From positions 248,001 to 312,000 of the forward strand of contig JH720296.1 of NCBI GenBank assembly GCA_000231825.2: 64,000 nt of DNA. Direction: 5' to 3'. Every line of letters begins with the position of its first letter. Within the stretch, counting starts at the first letter, position 1. A model generated the notes under the pieces. That model had not been told where the DNA came from, searched no databases, and saw only the letters and a list, made by a program, of their open reading frames with translations. The DNA comes from Tetrahymena elliotti 4EA. Its lineage: Eukaryota > Ciliophora > Oligohymenophorea > Hymenostomatida > Tetrahymenidae. Position numbers and translations under genes: made by a program. Shown here in pieces: positions 50,101-63,037 of the stretch.

Positions 50101-52007
50101 TGGGTAGAACTTAATCTTAACCATCTCTTATATAGAATTATTCACCAGACTCTTCTAACTAAAATTCACCCATATCTATGAAAAGTAAAATGTAAAGTAG
50201 TTAACGCTTAAGTTTTTCTTCTCTTTTACAAAAATAAGATTCATTCAAGAACAGTTATTCAGAAGGTAAAAATTAAAGCTGTGTTTTCTCATAAAATAAT
50301 CATAAATAAAACAAAACTGATTAGCAATAAAGATAAAAAAATAATTAAATCAAGCAAATAATCTGCTCTACTCCATAATAGAACAGTAGAGTAAATATCT
50401 AAAGATCTTCCTCAACATTAGGTTTTCAATCACCTTAACCTTAAAAATTAGAATGTCCATAATCTTCAGGTTTTAGAGGTAAAAAATAGTTATCTTAAAA
50501 TTCAAAATACAGTTTTATTTAAGCAATTTAATGTAATAATAAAGATTAACGAAAGTTAACACCTAGCAGAATTTCTATCAACTAAAATAGAAATTAAATT
50601 GATTAATAAGAAATAAATTATTAACCAAATGATCAAATGATGGTTTCTATCTGTAAGGATGGATCTATATAAATTAATACTTTATAAAATAATATAAATA
50701 GTTAACAATCTTTAAATGCTAATGATTCTTCAACAAACTCACCAAGGTTAATTTTGTAAGGAAAATAAAACAAAAATTAGAATAGCTTAAAATAAATTGG
50801 TGTAGAATTAAATAAATAGGTTTAACAGCAGAAAATATAAAAAAATATTGTTTATAGCAGGGTTTAATCAACTAAAAATTCAAGTAATTAATTGGGTCCT
50901 TATTAGCATCAAACTTAAAGTTAAATTTAAAAAGAATTGCTCAAAAATAAAACATCAATATCTAAAATAGTGAAAGGTTCTGTTGTTACAAAAATTACAT
51001 CTGACTAGCAAAACTTGCTGAATACTTTAATTATATAAAATTAAATGAATTCCGAAAGAAAATCTCTAGGTAATTAGCTTTAAGAAAACTCAATTAGATA
51101 AGAGATCCTCTCTAGTTTGTAAAGAAAGGTTGATACAAAACAAAATTCTTTAATTAAGTTGCAATAATGTGAAAAGGATTAGCAAAATAGAAATGTGTAA
51201 AAGACTTAAAATGAAGATTTATCTGAGTCTAAATTTACAGATAGATTAATTATGGCAGAATAATAAAAATAAATTTAAGATTTTAAATTAAAATTGTAAA
51301 AGCCTATCTAGGTTAACTCAGTCATGTAAAATGTTTTTAATTTAAAAAGTTGCTTAAAATAAAATCAAAATATTAAGATTGAAATAAACTAAAAAAATCT
51401 TTCTGATGAATCTATTGATCAGTGTAAAGATGAGTACTATTTATTGAAATTAATTCAGTAAAGAGAGCAAGAAACACCAGAAAATTATATAGGTTTTGAG
51501 CCAATGCATTAAACAGAAGAAGAATCTAAAGATGAAAGCAATGAGTTTAATTTACCTAATTTTGGAGTTTATAAATCTAATTCTTTTCATGTAAATCGGA
51601 TATATGATAGCTAAAAACATTCCAAAGATTAGGATATTAAAAGTAATTAAGACTTAAATTATATTGAGAATGATAGCAGAAACCAATAATTTAAACACAA
51701 AAAACTGATATATAATACTAATGGAGGAAGCAGAAGAAAATTTAACAACAAATAAATTTTAGATTAAATTAAAAACATTAACCTTTAAGATCATGAATAG
51801 ATTACATTAGGGTAAAATTCTAATGAAGACCTTTTTAATGTCTCAAACTAACAAAATGAATCATAATATGAAATATAAAATGTTAAAATACATAGAAGTA
51901 ACGATGTAGATCTAAATACCTAAACTTTCTAAAAAAGAAGAAGCTCATAGGGATAAAAGCTAGTTAATATTCTTGAAACCCCTAAATTTTAATTTTAAAA
52001 AATTTGA
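47115..52007 (+). CDS. Giant protein with a degenerate cyclic-nucleotide-binding-like domain (1489 aa)
   Basis: Exons 47115-47167, 47240-47970, 48134-48823 and 49012-52007 sum to 4470 nt with a TGA stop. The intron 47971-48133 is the only join I found that keeps frame; a small extra exon inside it is possible. The N-terminal region contains a CNB-like beta roll (NTFLFHYDSLESNDWYVILKGKVSVYTS), an insertion of about 90 residues and then GEGQVFDKKFYDKPISVFFEEDSLVGYL. That position corresponds to the phosphate-binding cassette, but the FGE Glu is replaced (FDK) and the Arg after Pro is missing (P275, Ile276). Cyclic nucleotide binding is therefore unlikely. The remaining ~1200 residues are Gln/Asn/Ser/Lys-rich disorder without a recognised domain. 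Layout and position suggest it is a diverged relative of the 36584-42272 gene. Confidence 0.82.
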
Positions 52008-52825
52008 TCAATATTAAAAAATAATCAACTAAATAAGCTAATAAATTAATAAATAATTTGCTTAAAAAATAATAAAGTCAATTATAAATTGTTTAAAAGA
52101 ATAACAAAATGTAAAATATCCAAATAAATTAACAAATGTCTACTTTTATTTCCAAATTTTAAAAATTAAATTTTCTACTAAAAAAATTTATTTATCTTTT
52201 AAAAAAACTGTCAAATAAAATTTGTTCTTTCAATTTTTCTAATTATTTTCAAAAAATAAATAAAGAAGATCCTCAATTATTGAAAAAGCATCAAATATTA
52301 AAACTAATAGTCCTAAATTTTCAACGCAAACTATAAAATGATATAAATAAAATCATTAGTAAAAATATCTAATTAAGTTTAAATTCCTAAATAATACACA
52401 AAAGAAAATTAAAGTCAAATATCTTATTAATAAATGTAATTTTTTGAAGATTTTGATTGAATTTAATTTATTTTTCTAATTTAGTTTGTTTAATTCTTCA
52501 TTTAAATTCTTGGTATTTTTGACTAAAAATAATAAATATTTTTTTCAAAAAGCAAAAAAATGTATGTTTATTTACAAAAAAGTTTTCATATAATTTCATA
52601 AAAATAAAAAATGTTTAAAATATTTTTTAAATAAATTCTTTCTAGAAATAAATTCATAAAATTTTTTTCTTAATCTCAATAGCTTAAAAAGATAAGGTTT
52701 TTTAATTTTGATTTTAAAAGAAAAGATTTGTAAATAAAATTGAAATTGAGATAATTATTTTAAAAGATTTAATAATTAAAACTAAGAAATATACATTAAA
52801 TAAATTTTATTAAAATAATTTAAAT
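52008..52825. other. Convergent intergenic region
   Basis: AT-rich DNA between 3' ends of opposing genes; nothing recognised. Confidence 0.5.
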
Positions 52826-54331
52826 TCAACTTTCTATAACTTTTTTCTCAAGTTCTTTTTCCTTCTCTATCATTTCTATTTAAAAAAAAATAAGAAGATG
52901 ATTAGTTTTAAATTAAAATACCTTTAACTCCATTATACATATCGTGTACAAGTTAAACTTCTGAAAAACCTATTCTTCTTTTGTTTGAGATATCAAATAT
53001 GCCTCCTTCAGATTCTGAATGTTCACCATGAATACCTCTAATTTAAACATGGTTCTTATCTGCTATTTTTTAGAATGTTTCCATATCTTTAGAGAGTAAA
53101 GGGAGTTTAACATGAATAGAAGCTCTCAAACCAGTACCGATATTAGTTGGGCATCTAATAAAAAAATTAAATATAAATTAAAAAATAAATTTTATGTAAT
53201 TACGTAGCAATAGCACCTAAATGTTCATCATAAGCAAATTTAGCAACTTTATTAATGATTGTATGAGCATTAGAAAGTCTGCTAAATACTGCTTTGATAT
53301 CACCTCCTTTTTGCATGGATATAACTCTAAATTAATCTTCTTCATTCACCCAAATAAGGAAAGTTTTTTAATTATTAAGAAAAATTCCTCTAGCATCTGG
53401 CCTTTATTATAGTTGATAAAAAAATTAGTATTTTTTTAATTCTAAATTGTATTTAAATTAAAATTAAAATATTAGCAAATGTGCATATTTTCTATTTTTA
53501 TTTAATTAAATTATAAATAGAAAACATTATTATTAGTCTTAATTAATATGAATTTATTCTTTAATTTACCAGTCTCTATTTAATCCAGCAGCTTCAAGGT
53601 ACTTATCTCCTTCTTTAAATAAGTAATGTTCTTCAATTAGTTATTTTTATGTTTATTTATCCATGTTGGTTAAGGCGTGATAGGTACCTACTAATTCTCC
53701 TTCAAATTTTAAAAAGGCTTCTTTTGCAAGACTTTCTACTTATCTACGTTATTCTTTAGATATCTTAGTTCCTAATGGGAAATCAGCTAAATTTCTAGCA
53801 AATCTAATACGAGTAGACATACAGTATTTATCTTCTAAAGGCTCAAAATTACACTTGGATACATCCCAATCAGATTTATGTATATCAGCTGGATCATAAC
53901 CATGATATTCCTAGATTATTTAGTTCAGTAAAGGTGCAAAAGTTGTCTAAGATTATAAAATAAATTTTTTATTAAATATTTTTAAATTTAGAAATATAAT
54001 AATTCATAATTATTTTAAATAATTTTAAATTTAAGCTTTTTTATTATAAATAAAATATGAAAATATTAAATACATAAGTATCAGGGGAACCAGCATATAC
54101 TCCGATAGATGAATTTTGGTTTACGACTCCTGAATTAATTAATTCAGCAAGTGAATAGCCAAACTTATCTGAAACACCATTTAACTTCTAAAACACATCA
54201 TCTGTAAGATACTTTGAAAGCAAAGATTTGCATCCATTTTAGAAATCAGGTTTTTTCTTTAATAAAACAGGTTTCTAAGTGTTAGTGTTTGGATTATGTG
54301 TTTCTCCCTATCTTGAATTGCCACACCCCAT
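52826..54331 (-). CDS. Single-domain phosphagen (arginine-type) kinase with N-terminal acylation signal (371 aa)
   Basis: Five exons (54074-54331, 53570-53946, 53204-53401, 52922-53154, 52826-52875) total 1116 nt and end in TGA. Family features in order: [13 protein letters not shown] (guanidino-specificity region), [29 protein letters not shown] with the catalytic Glu pair 232-233, TCPTNIGTG with reactive Cys279, and [10 protein letters not shown] (flexible loop). The enzyme reversibly transfers phosphate from ATP to a guanidino compound, most likely arginine, as known in Tetrahymena. It starts MGCGNS: Gly2 and Cys3 are the pattern for N-myristoylation plus palmitoylation. Published work on Tetrahymena pyriformis describes a myristoylated arginine kinase in cilia, so a ciliary membrane location is likely. 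The adjacent gene is a two-domain relative. Confidence 0.93.
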
Positions 54332-55110
54332 TTTAAGCTATTTTAAATATTTTATTTGAAATTTAGTTTTTTATATTATAATATGAAAGTATTTTTAATT
54401 TAACATTTCTTTTATTAGAGCCTATCTTTATCAGATGTTTAAAGCATGAAGTAAGTAAGAATTATTGGTTTATTACCAATAGTCTTTATATATGGGTATA
54501 AGTATTATTACTTTAATTTAGAAATAAAAATAGTGATTGATCTCTATTGGTTAGAAAAAATAAGAAAATTTGAAAAATAAATATTCCTCAAAAACTAAAA
54601 GAAAATCATTTAATTTTAGTTTTGCATCTGCAACTTACAAATTTTTGTGAGAGATAAAAATTTTATTTTGATCTAATAAGATTTATTCATATATCAAAAA
54701 TTTTACAAATAGTCTATAGCTCGATTTGATTAGTAAACAAAAGGATTACTTTACTAAGATTAATTTAATTACGAAATATTGTAATTCATTTTGTTTTATG
54801 CGATTTGCTTGATAAATTAATGGGTAAAACTTAATCAATAAATTTAGATTGAAAATAAAAATTTTGAAGTTGTATTTAATCAGAATAAATGACAACTTAT
54901 TTAATATCTTAATTCACACAAATTAGATACTTTATTAAATGGCTTAATATTTTTACACAATATCAAGAGAAACAACACAAATATTTTCAATAGAAAATAG
55001 GAAGGATTTATTTTACATTTTAAAAATATAAGATGTGGTAATACAATTATAAATTAAGTAAAAAGAATATTTGTTGTTACAGTTTAAACTTTTTTATTTA
55101 TATATTTAAA
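54332..55110. other. AT-rich spacer between the two kinase genes
   Basis: No gene seen; presumably the promoter of the single-domain kinase and the 3' flank of the two-domain kinase. Confidence 0.5.
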
Positions 55111-58100
55111 TCAACTTTTAATTTATTGTTAAAGGCTTTTTTCAACTTCAATTAAAGCATTGACACCATTGTACATGTCAAGAGCTAATTGGGCTTCACT
55201 GTAGCCTAATCTTCTTTTATTTGAGACATCAAAAACTCCTATACAAATATTTTTACAATTATTCAGTAATGCTTGACTTAATTAATTAAAAAATATTACC
55301 TCCTTTAGATTCAGAATGTTCACCATCAATACCTCTAATATCTAAGTTATGTAATTCAGCAATAGACTTGAATATCTTTTCATCTGATGATAAAAGGGGT
55401 AACTTAACATGAACTGAAGCTCTCATACCTGTGCCTAAGCTGGGATATTAGTAAAAATTTATTTTTTATATTAATTTAATGAATTAAATTACTTTGTAGG
55501 ACAAGTAGTAATAGCTCCAAGATGATCTGTAATGGCGAATTCAGCAACTTTATTAATAATTTCATGGGCAGTAGCTAATCTTTCAAAAACTTATCTGAGA
55601 TTACCTCCATTTTGCATAGAAATGATTCTGAATTGATCTTCTTCATTAACCCAAACTAAGAAAGTCTTTTGAGGATTATGGAAAATACCTCTTGATTCAG
55701 GCCTATTATTTAATATTTTTGAACAATTACTTTAAATAAAACCTTAATTTAATTTTAACGATCAATCGTATTTCGCCAGTCTTGATTAAAATTTTAATTA
55801 AAAATACATGGTAGATAAATTTTGTTAATACAAAATTACTTCATGCCCACCTTATTCTTAATCACACATTTCAAATCTTAAAAAATTAAGTTAAAGATTA
55901 CCAGTCGCGTTCACAGCCACATGATTTTAAGAATCTATCTCCTTCTTTGAAAAGGAAATGATCTTCTTTGAGTTGTTTCTTTTCAGCAGCTGTAAGCTTG
56001 CCTAATTAATAGTATGTTCCCTTGAGTTCCCCTTCAAAGCTATCAAAAGCTTGAACAGCAAGTCTCTCTACTTCTCTTCTTTACTCTCTAGAAATGTTAG
56101 TACCAAGAGGTAATTTAGCTAAGTTTCTTGCAATTCTAACGCGAGTTGAAATAACAAAATCACTTCCATGTTTAATATTGAAGTCTTCAAAATTATAGGC
56201 ATTAATATCCCAACTCATGGTGTGTTTACCACTGACACCATAATTGTGATAATCTTAAATAATTTTATCAAGTAATGGGGCAAAGACTTGCTGTTTTATA
56301 TAATGTTTTTTTGTTAAAATTAACATTCAATTAAGCTAAGTATTTTACATAGGAGTCAGTTGAACCTGCATAAACACCAATAGAGGAATCAGGATTTGCA
56401 ATACCTGAAGCTATCAATTATTATAAGGTATAGCCTGTATTATCTTAAACGTGCTTTAATTCATCAAACAATTCTCTGCTAAGGTATTTCTTTAAAAGAG
56501 AGTTTGAAGACTAAGGGAAGGTGGGATAAACCTCAGCTTATAATGATTTTTCTACTTCGATAAGTTCGTTGACTCCATTGTACATATCAAGAGCTAATTG
56601 GGCTTCACTATAACCTAATCTTCTTTTATTTGAGACATCAAAAATACCTATCAAAAATAAGAATAAAATTCATGTATCTTTTGAAAATAATTTATTACCT
56701 CCCTTTGATTCTGAATGTTCACCATCAATGCCTCTAATATCTAAATGATGCTTAGCTGCAATTTATTTAAATCTTTTTTCATCATTTGATAAAAGAGGTA
56801 ACTTGACATGGACGGATGCTCTCATACCAGTACCCAAACTTTTATATTAACAAAAATATTATGATATGCATACTAAATGTATTGTTAAGTTACTTGGTAG
56901 GGCAGGTAGTAATTGCTCCAAAATTTTCGGTGATGGAGAATTGTGCAATTTTGTTGATAATTTCATGTGCTTTCGCTAATCTTTCAAAAACTTGCTTGAG
57001 ATCACCTCCATTTTACATAGAGATAATTCTGAACTAATCTTCTTCATTTACCCAAACTAAGAAAGTCTTTGAAGGATTGATAAATATTCCTCTTGCGTCA
57101 GGCCTAATTAAAAAAAATTTGTGGTTAATAAATTAATCAAAAAAATTGCCTATTTTTAGAAACAGATTTGAATTTCTTGTAAGAATGATATGTAAAAGTA
57201 TTATTTATGTAAAGCAAAATATGTTGTCATCAATAAATCTTCTGATTTTATTTTTTAATTAAATTTAAATTTTATTTTCCTTACAAATATTTGTAATAGA
57301 TGTTTAAATTTCTTTCTTTTTATTTGTTTTTTATGTGTAGCTTATTCTAAAATCTACAACACAGACCACTAACATTCCTTCAATAAAATATTTTCAAATC
57401 ACTTTCTCTTTTATTTATATCTCGTCTATTGCTTAAAATATTAATTTTTGAATTTACCAGTCACGTTCGCATCCACAAGCTTTGAGGAAACGATCTCCTT
57501 CCTTGAAAAGGAAATGGTCTTCTTTTAATTGCTTTTTTTCCTATTCTGTTAACTTTCCTAATGGGTAATATGTTCCTTTGAGCTCACCTTCAAAGCTGTT
57601 AAAGGCTTAAATAGCTAAATTTTCTATTTCTTGTCTTTACTCTTTAGTAACATTGGTACCAAGAGGGAACTTAGCAAGGTTTCTTGCTATTCTAACACGA
57701 GTTGAAACAACATAATCACCTTTATGCTTTGAATTGAAATCTTCAAAGTTGTATGAGCTAATATCCCATGATGAAATGTGTTTAGAGTTAACATCATAAT
57801 TATGGTAATCGCTGATGATTTTGTTTAAAAGGGGAGCAAATACTTTCTAAATTATTAAGGGAAAGGTTTCATTATAAAATAAATTAGTAAATTTTCTTAC
57901 ATATGAATCGGTTGAACCAGCATAAACACCAATAGATGAGTCAGGATTAACTAAGCCAGATGAAATAAGTTGTTGAAGGGTAAATCCATTGGCATCTTTA
58001 GCATTCTTAAGCTTGTTATAAACATCCTTTGTCAAGTATTTCTTTAAAAGAGATTTTGATGTCTCAGGAATGTTGGGAAAATCATCAATAGTTTTGCTTG

Positions 58101-58140
58101 CTTTAAGGAACTACTAGAGACATACGTAAACAGGAAGCAT
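55111..58140 (-). CDS. Two-domain fused phosphagen (arginine-type) kinase (714 aa)
   Basis: Nine exons: 57901-58140, 57458-57846, 56894-57103, 56699-56838, 56349-56647, 55902-56290, 55493-55702, 55300-55439 and 55111-55238. They total 2145 nt and end in TGA. Both halves are complete: [47 protein letters not shown] and [16 protein letters not shown] appear twice, with reactive Cys277 and Cys623. The end of domain 1 ([10 protein letters not shown]) runs straight into domain 2 (SNSLLKRYLSREL) inside exon 5, so this is one polypeptide, not two genes. The exon series 389, 210 and 140 nt occurs in each half, showing an internal gene duplication. Domain 2 has PESRG where domain 1 and the single-domain enzyme have PDARG. 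No acylation signal is present, so a cytosolic or axonemal pool is inferred. Confidence 0.93.
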
Positions 58141-60651
58141 TTTTTTAAATCTGTTTTTGAAGGTTTAAAAAGGTTGGGTTTATTTTTAATATTTTAAGTT
58201 TTGAGCTAATTTTATAAATAGAATTTAAAGTATTTTTATTAAAAATTTGATGCAAGTAAACTATTTAAAGTGCAAAAACAAGAAGTAAATTTAGATACTC
58301 AATCATATATATCAACCACCTTCCTTTGAATAACAAATTTATTGAGTAATACAAGATTCCGTGAATTTTTCTCAACACTATATAAAAAGAAAATGTTCAC
58401 AAAACATACAGAATTAGTGAGTTAAAACTTTTTCTTAATGTTAACCAGTAAAGAATCTTCATAGATCCTCCCTTCTTAATCATGCCTAACTATGTATCAA
58501 GAGTTTTATTGAGAGATTTTTTATTATAACTTAAAAATCTAAACATGAAAAAGAATTTTCATAATGCTTTGTTTAATAAATATTGATTTCTTAATTAATT
58601 AATAAAATCTGATGAAGGCTTAAAGAAAATTTCTGATAAAATATTAATTTGCAAAATCTTTAATTAAAAATACAAATTTATGCCATCAAAAAATAGTATG
58701 TAAGTATTTGCAAATAGTAAATAATTGTTGTAGTATATCAAAAATCATTCAATATCTTCCATTAATTATTCAACCATTTAATTCAAAATTTTTATGGCAG
58801 AAAAAAATGTTTGAATCTTCATTAACATAAGATTTAAAATGTTAACAAAATTAATAATTCAATCATAAGTTATTAGTGGCTAAAAAGTTTGAATGATAAT
58901 AAATCTAATTACTTTTTTAATACTTTCATAAATAAAATCTAAAGATATTTAATATCCATTTTACCTTTGATAATAAAGTAAAGGTTTATCAAAGTATTTA
59001 TAAATTTGTAAACAGGTAAAAAAATGAAACAAATGCTACATATTCTAAAATAATAAAAGATCAAAAAATTAGAAAAAAACATAATTATATTGAATATGTG
59101 ACTAGAAATACATATTCCATTTTTTTAAATTTTATCATGCCATTCAATTAAATACAAAAATAGAAAATAGATTTATTAAATATTTTAGAAAAAAAAATTA
59201 AGAAAGATAAAGTATAGAAATATATCTTTGAAATAAAAGTATTAGAGAAAGTATCTGAGTGAAGTAAGGAAGTGTGATGAATATTTTTTATTGATAGGAT
59301 ATTTATGAATATTTGAAATGTCTTTATTTATATCATTTCTACTCAATATTACTGTCTATTAATTAAATCATATCTTTTTTAAAGCATTTTTTTACATTTC
59401 TTAAATTACAACATCATAAAAAAAACTACTAAAAGCTAGTTTGCTTTTTTCATATGAATGTCGAATTTTATTTTGAAATTAATACTGAATGATATTTTTT
59501 TATGGTACTCCTTTTTGCTTTCAAAGAACATTCAAATAAAAATGTTTAGAAATTTATAATTTAGATTTGGCTTTCAAAATGTTTGTAATATTTTTTTTAT
59601 AAATTTTGATAGTATTTATAATAAATATTTTAATTTAATTTATTTTAAAAAGAGTATCTTATTTTTATATGAGTAGAATTTATGTCATTTAAAGTTTCTA
59701 TAATAGTATTATAAATAAGTAAATTTTATGTATACAAATTAAACAAATAAATAATTATAGATATCAGTTCAAATTTTATTCTTAATCAATATTATTTTTA
59801 TTTTTATCTTGAATCTAAAAAAAAATTAAACTTTGATCTCTTTAAAGCATAATTAATGTAAAAATAGGTTGCTTGCTTACTAATAAATAAAACAATAAAA
59901 AGCATGAGAATCCATTTTTTTAAGAGAGATGTGTATACTTTGAATCTTCATTAATTAAAACTCATTTAATTTAATACTAAAATTTAATAAATTTTTATAA
60001 GCATCATTAAAAAATGTTGAAGGTAAAGTATATCTTAATTAGTAGATGAGGATTGACAGTAATTGTTTAATATTCTTAAACTGATTTTAGAATTAAAATT
60101 AGAGACATATGCTATTTAGATTTACTTTTCGTTCGTTACAATTTTATTTTAAAAATATTTTTTTCTAATTAAAGCAATAAAAAATAAATTTGCTCAGAAA
60201 TTAGTTGATATACAAGTAAATTTTTTTCTCAAAGTCTTTGACTACTAATTTACTAATGATTCCTTCAATAAATTATGATGTTTTTAAATATTTTTATGAA
60301 CATGATAATAATATTGAAAAAAATAAAATTAAAAAAAGAAATAGTTAAATTTTTTTAAGATGATAAAAATAAATTTTTTTTTATCAAAACAGCAAAGAAA
60401 ATTATGAATTAAAACTTATTAAAAAGAATTGGTTTTAAAAATGTTTTCTTTCATTCAAAATATATGAAAAAATTTTAATATAAATACATAATTAAATTAA
60501 AAATAATTTATTTGAAAGTTTATTAATATATTAAAAAAAGTTTGTGCTAAATACATAGTAAGTATGAAATATTTTTGGTATATAAAGTGCGATTAAAAAA
60601 TTGAAATAATAATTTGATTTAAAATGTATGATTAAAAAAATATCGTTTGTC
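58141..60651. other. Long AT-rich spacer
   Basis: About 2.5 kb with no supportable gene or RNA on either strand. Confidence 0.5.
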
Positions 60652-63037
60652 TCAGTATAATTGCTACTCTAACTGTGAATTAAAATCTGGAATTTTTTAA
60701 ACTTAATTCTTATACTTAATTTGAGCCCATTTAGGTTTAACTTGTATATTTGGGTTTTGAGATTTTTTTTATTTATTATTTTGGAAAACTTTTAATTGTT
60801 CTTGTATTTGAGAGGGATTATTTGAATTACTGTTTTTCATGAATTGTTAAATGTCTTTTTATCTGAATTTTATTTAATCTCTTAACACATGTCTAAAATA
60901 AATATTCATAGTTTCAGGAACTTTATTCATAGGAGGCATTTCGAGTTGTTCAACAAATTTAATAATTGGATCTTTTAAATCAATTTCATTACTGTATTCC
61001 TAATCATCCTTTGAGATACACTTTATACCATAAAAATAAGTGCATCTATATCTATACTTGCTCTTTTAGTTTTATTACCTTTATTGATCTAATTTATTTT
61101 AAAATACAAATTAGTTTAATTAAATTTTTTTGAAATAATGTTTGAAAAATGTTTAATTCAGATGAAAGAATGTATTATGTATGTTATTGATTAAGATTTT
61201 AATAAACTTCAAAAAAAAGATTTACTTTGGCTTTTTTATGAGTTATCTTGTGAGTTTCCACTTGCTTTATTTTCATTTTATGTATTACTTTCTACTTTAC
61301 TATTTATCCCATCTCTATTGTACAAATTTGTTTGATTATCTTCTTATGGTTAATTAATAAATGATTCATCACCACAATAAATTTCTTCTCCTTCATCATA
61401 TTCTGATTATTTTTCCTCATCATCATCTTCATCATCATCGTCATCGTCTTCATCATCTACTATATCTTCGACATCTTTGTTGTTAAATTATCTCTTTTTT
61501 TCAATTTCTTCTTATTCTAAAGGAGCATATTCGAAAGGATTTGGATATGGGTGAACTTAGATTTACTTATTATGAATCGATTATTCAAACAATTTAGTCA
61601 ATTTTCTTAATCTACTTTCTACATGACCTTTCCATACTATGTGATCATTTTTATTGGTGGCAACAATGTTAATTTATAAAAAGTGTTTGTACCTCTTAAA
61701 AAAGTTAAAAGGTTTGAATAAATCAGAGTAAGTTTTTTCATTTTTTTTAATCTTATTTATTATTCTATTTCCATATTGGAGTTGCTCTTGTATTATTCTA
61801 AGAGTAGTGGGAGAGACATTATGGGCAGTATTCATGCAAGGAAAGCAAGGTGTAATAATCATCATGCTGTTTCTATCGCGAAACTCAGGTCTCCATTAAT
61901 CTGCATTAAGCTTGGTGTTAGCAACATCTTCTTAAATATGCTCTACATAAACAGGTAAATCATGCCATTTCCAATGAGAGTAAAGAAAAAAAAATCTCTC
62001 AATCAACTAATTAGGTGGGTAATTTGGGTACAATTAACAAATTTTAGCAACAAGTATAGTCCATCCAATTCCACTCAAATAACCAATAATATTGGAATAT
62101 ATTCCTCTATTTGTTGCCCATAATTTAATACACTTCAGAGTTATCTTGAAATTTTCATAGTTTTGAATATTATCTTTTCTGATTAGCCACTCAGCAACTC
62201 TACACCCATTAAATGAGCGATAAGAGCGCTCATCCATAGAAAGAAGCATTTAATTACTGGTTAAATCTATATTTTCTCCATTATATTAAGGAGGAGCTCT
62301 TGCAAATGAAAGATCAAAAAGTATTCCTGAAAATTTCATTTTAATAATAGGTACTGAAGCCTCCTTAATAGGAAATAACTCAGTAACTTCTTTTCTATTT
62401 TGCAAAATATTAACTAAGTCTCCAAAAAAATGTAAATCTCTATCAATAAAGTTAGGTACTAAACATACTGTGTCAATATCACTGTCATGAGAGTTAACCT
62501 TTATAATTAGATTTTTAATATAATTAGATTCAATAAATCATTTATATTTGCATTTAAAATCTTTAAAAAATGAATTTTTTTAGTAATCATCTTTGATATC
62601 TTAAAAAATATCATTTTTCTCAAAATTAATTTTTGCTCCATTTTCATTCTCCTTCAATTTACTTCAAAAAAAAACATACAAATTGGTTATTTATAATGTG
62701 GAGATAAAAGATTAAATTTGATAATTAAAATTACTTTCAACTTATATGACCCAAAAAATAATAACTCGCCTCCAAAAGTGAGCTAACAATTATTTTCTTC
62801 TGCTATTTTTTAAATCCAATCTCTAATTATCTATCTCAATTGCTTTAATTTTTCATCTTTTTATTTAGTTTCCTCTTCTGTTTCAGAATATTTGTATTCT
62901 CCTTCCAAAACATCTAAAATTTATTGCATTTATTTTTCACTGTTTTGCTGCTTATGGACACTTGTGTCAATAGGCATATGTGGGTTTTGAAGAGAAATCA
63001 AAATCTTAGAAGTGTCTTCATTAAAAGGAATGTTCAT
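60652..63037 (-). CDS. Poly(A) polymerase (670 aa)
   Basis: Three exons (62735-63037, 61226-62498, 60652-61088) total 2013 nt with a TGA stop. The nucleotidyltransferase core is clear: FGSYKLKV (GS motif at 96-97), NSHDSDIDT with Asp108 and Asp110, and FDLSFAR with Asp163, the third metal ligand. The Asp spacing matches yeast and animal poly(A) polymerase. The central domain includes RVAEWLI, LKCIKLWATNRGIYSN and GYLSGIGWTILVAKIC. NVSPTTLRIIQEQL, from the end of the central domain into the RNA-binding domain, is also typical. An acidic run of Asp/Glu (around residue 425) and Gln/Asn-rich linkers are ciliate additions, followed by a C-terminal IPDFNSQLEQQLY. It should add poly(A) tails to nuclear pre-mRNA. 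Intron 62499-62734 is long and contains a coding-like stretch, but an in-frame TGA excludes simple read-through. Confidence 0.95.

Noticed and set aside
53221..53412. 63-aa plus-strand frame
   Set aside because: Antisense to exon 3 of the single-domain phosphagen kinase.
61776..61958. 60-aa plus-strand frame
   Set aside because: Antisense to the poly(A) polymerase coding exon.
62560..62680. Coding-like stretch inside the poly(A) polymerase intron considered as an extra exon
   Set aside because: It leads into an in-frame TGA with no GT donor before it. Splicing it out completely restores the canonical GSY..DSDIDT spacing of poly(A) polymerases.
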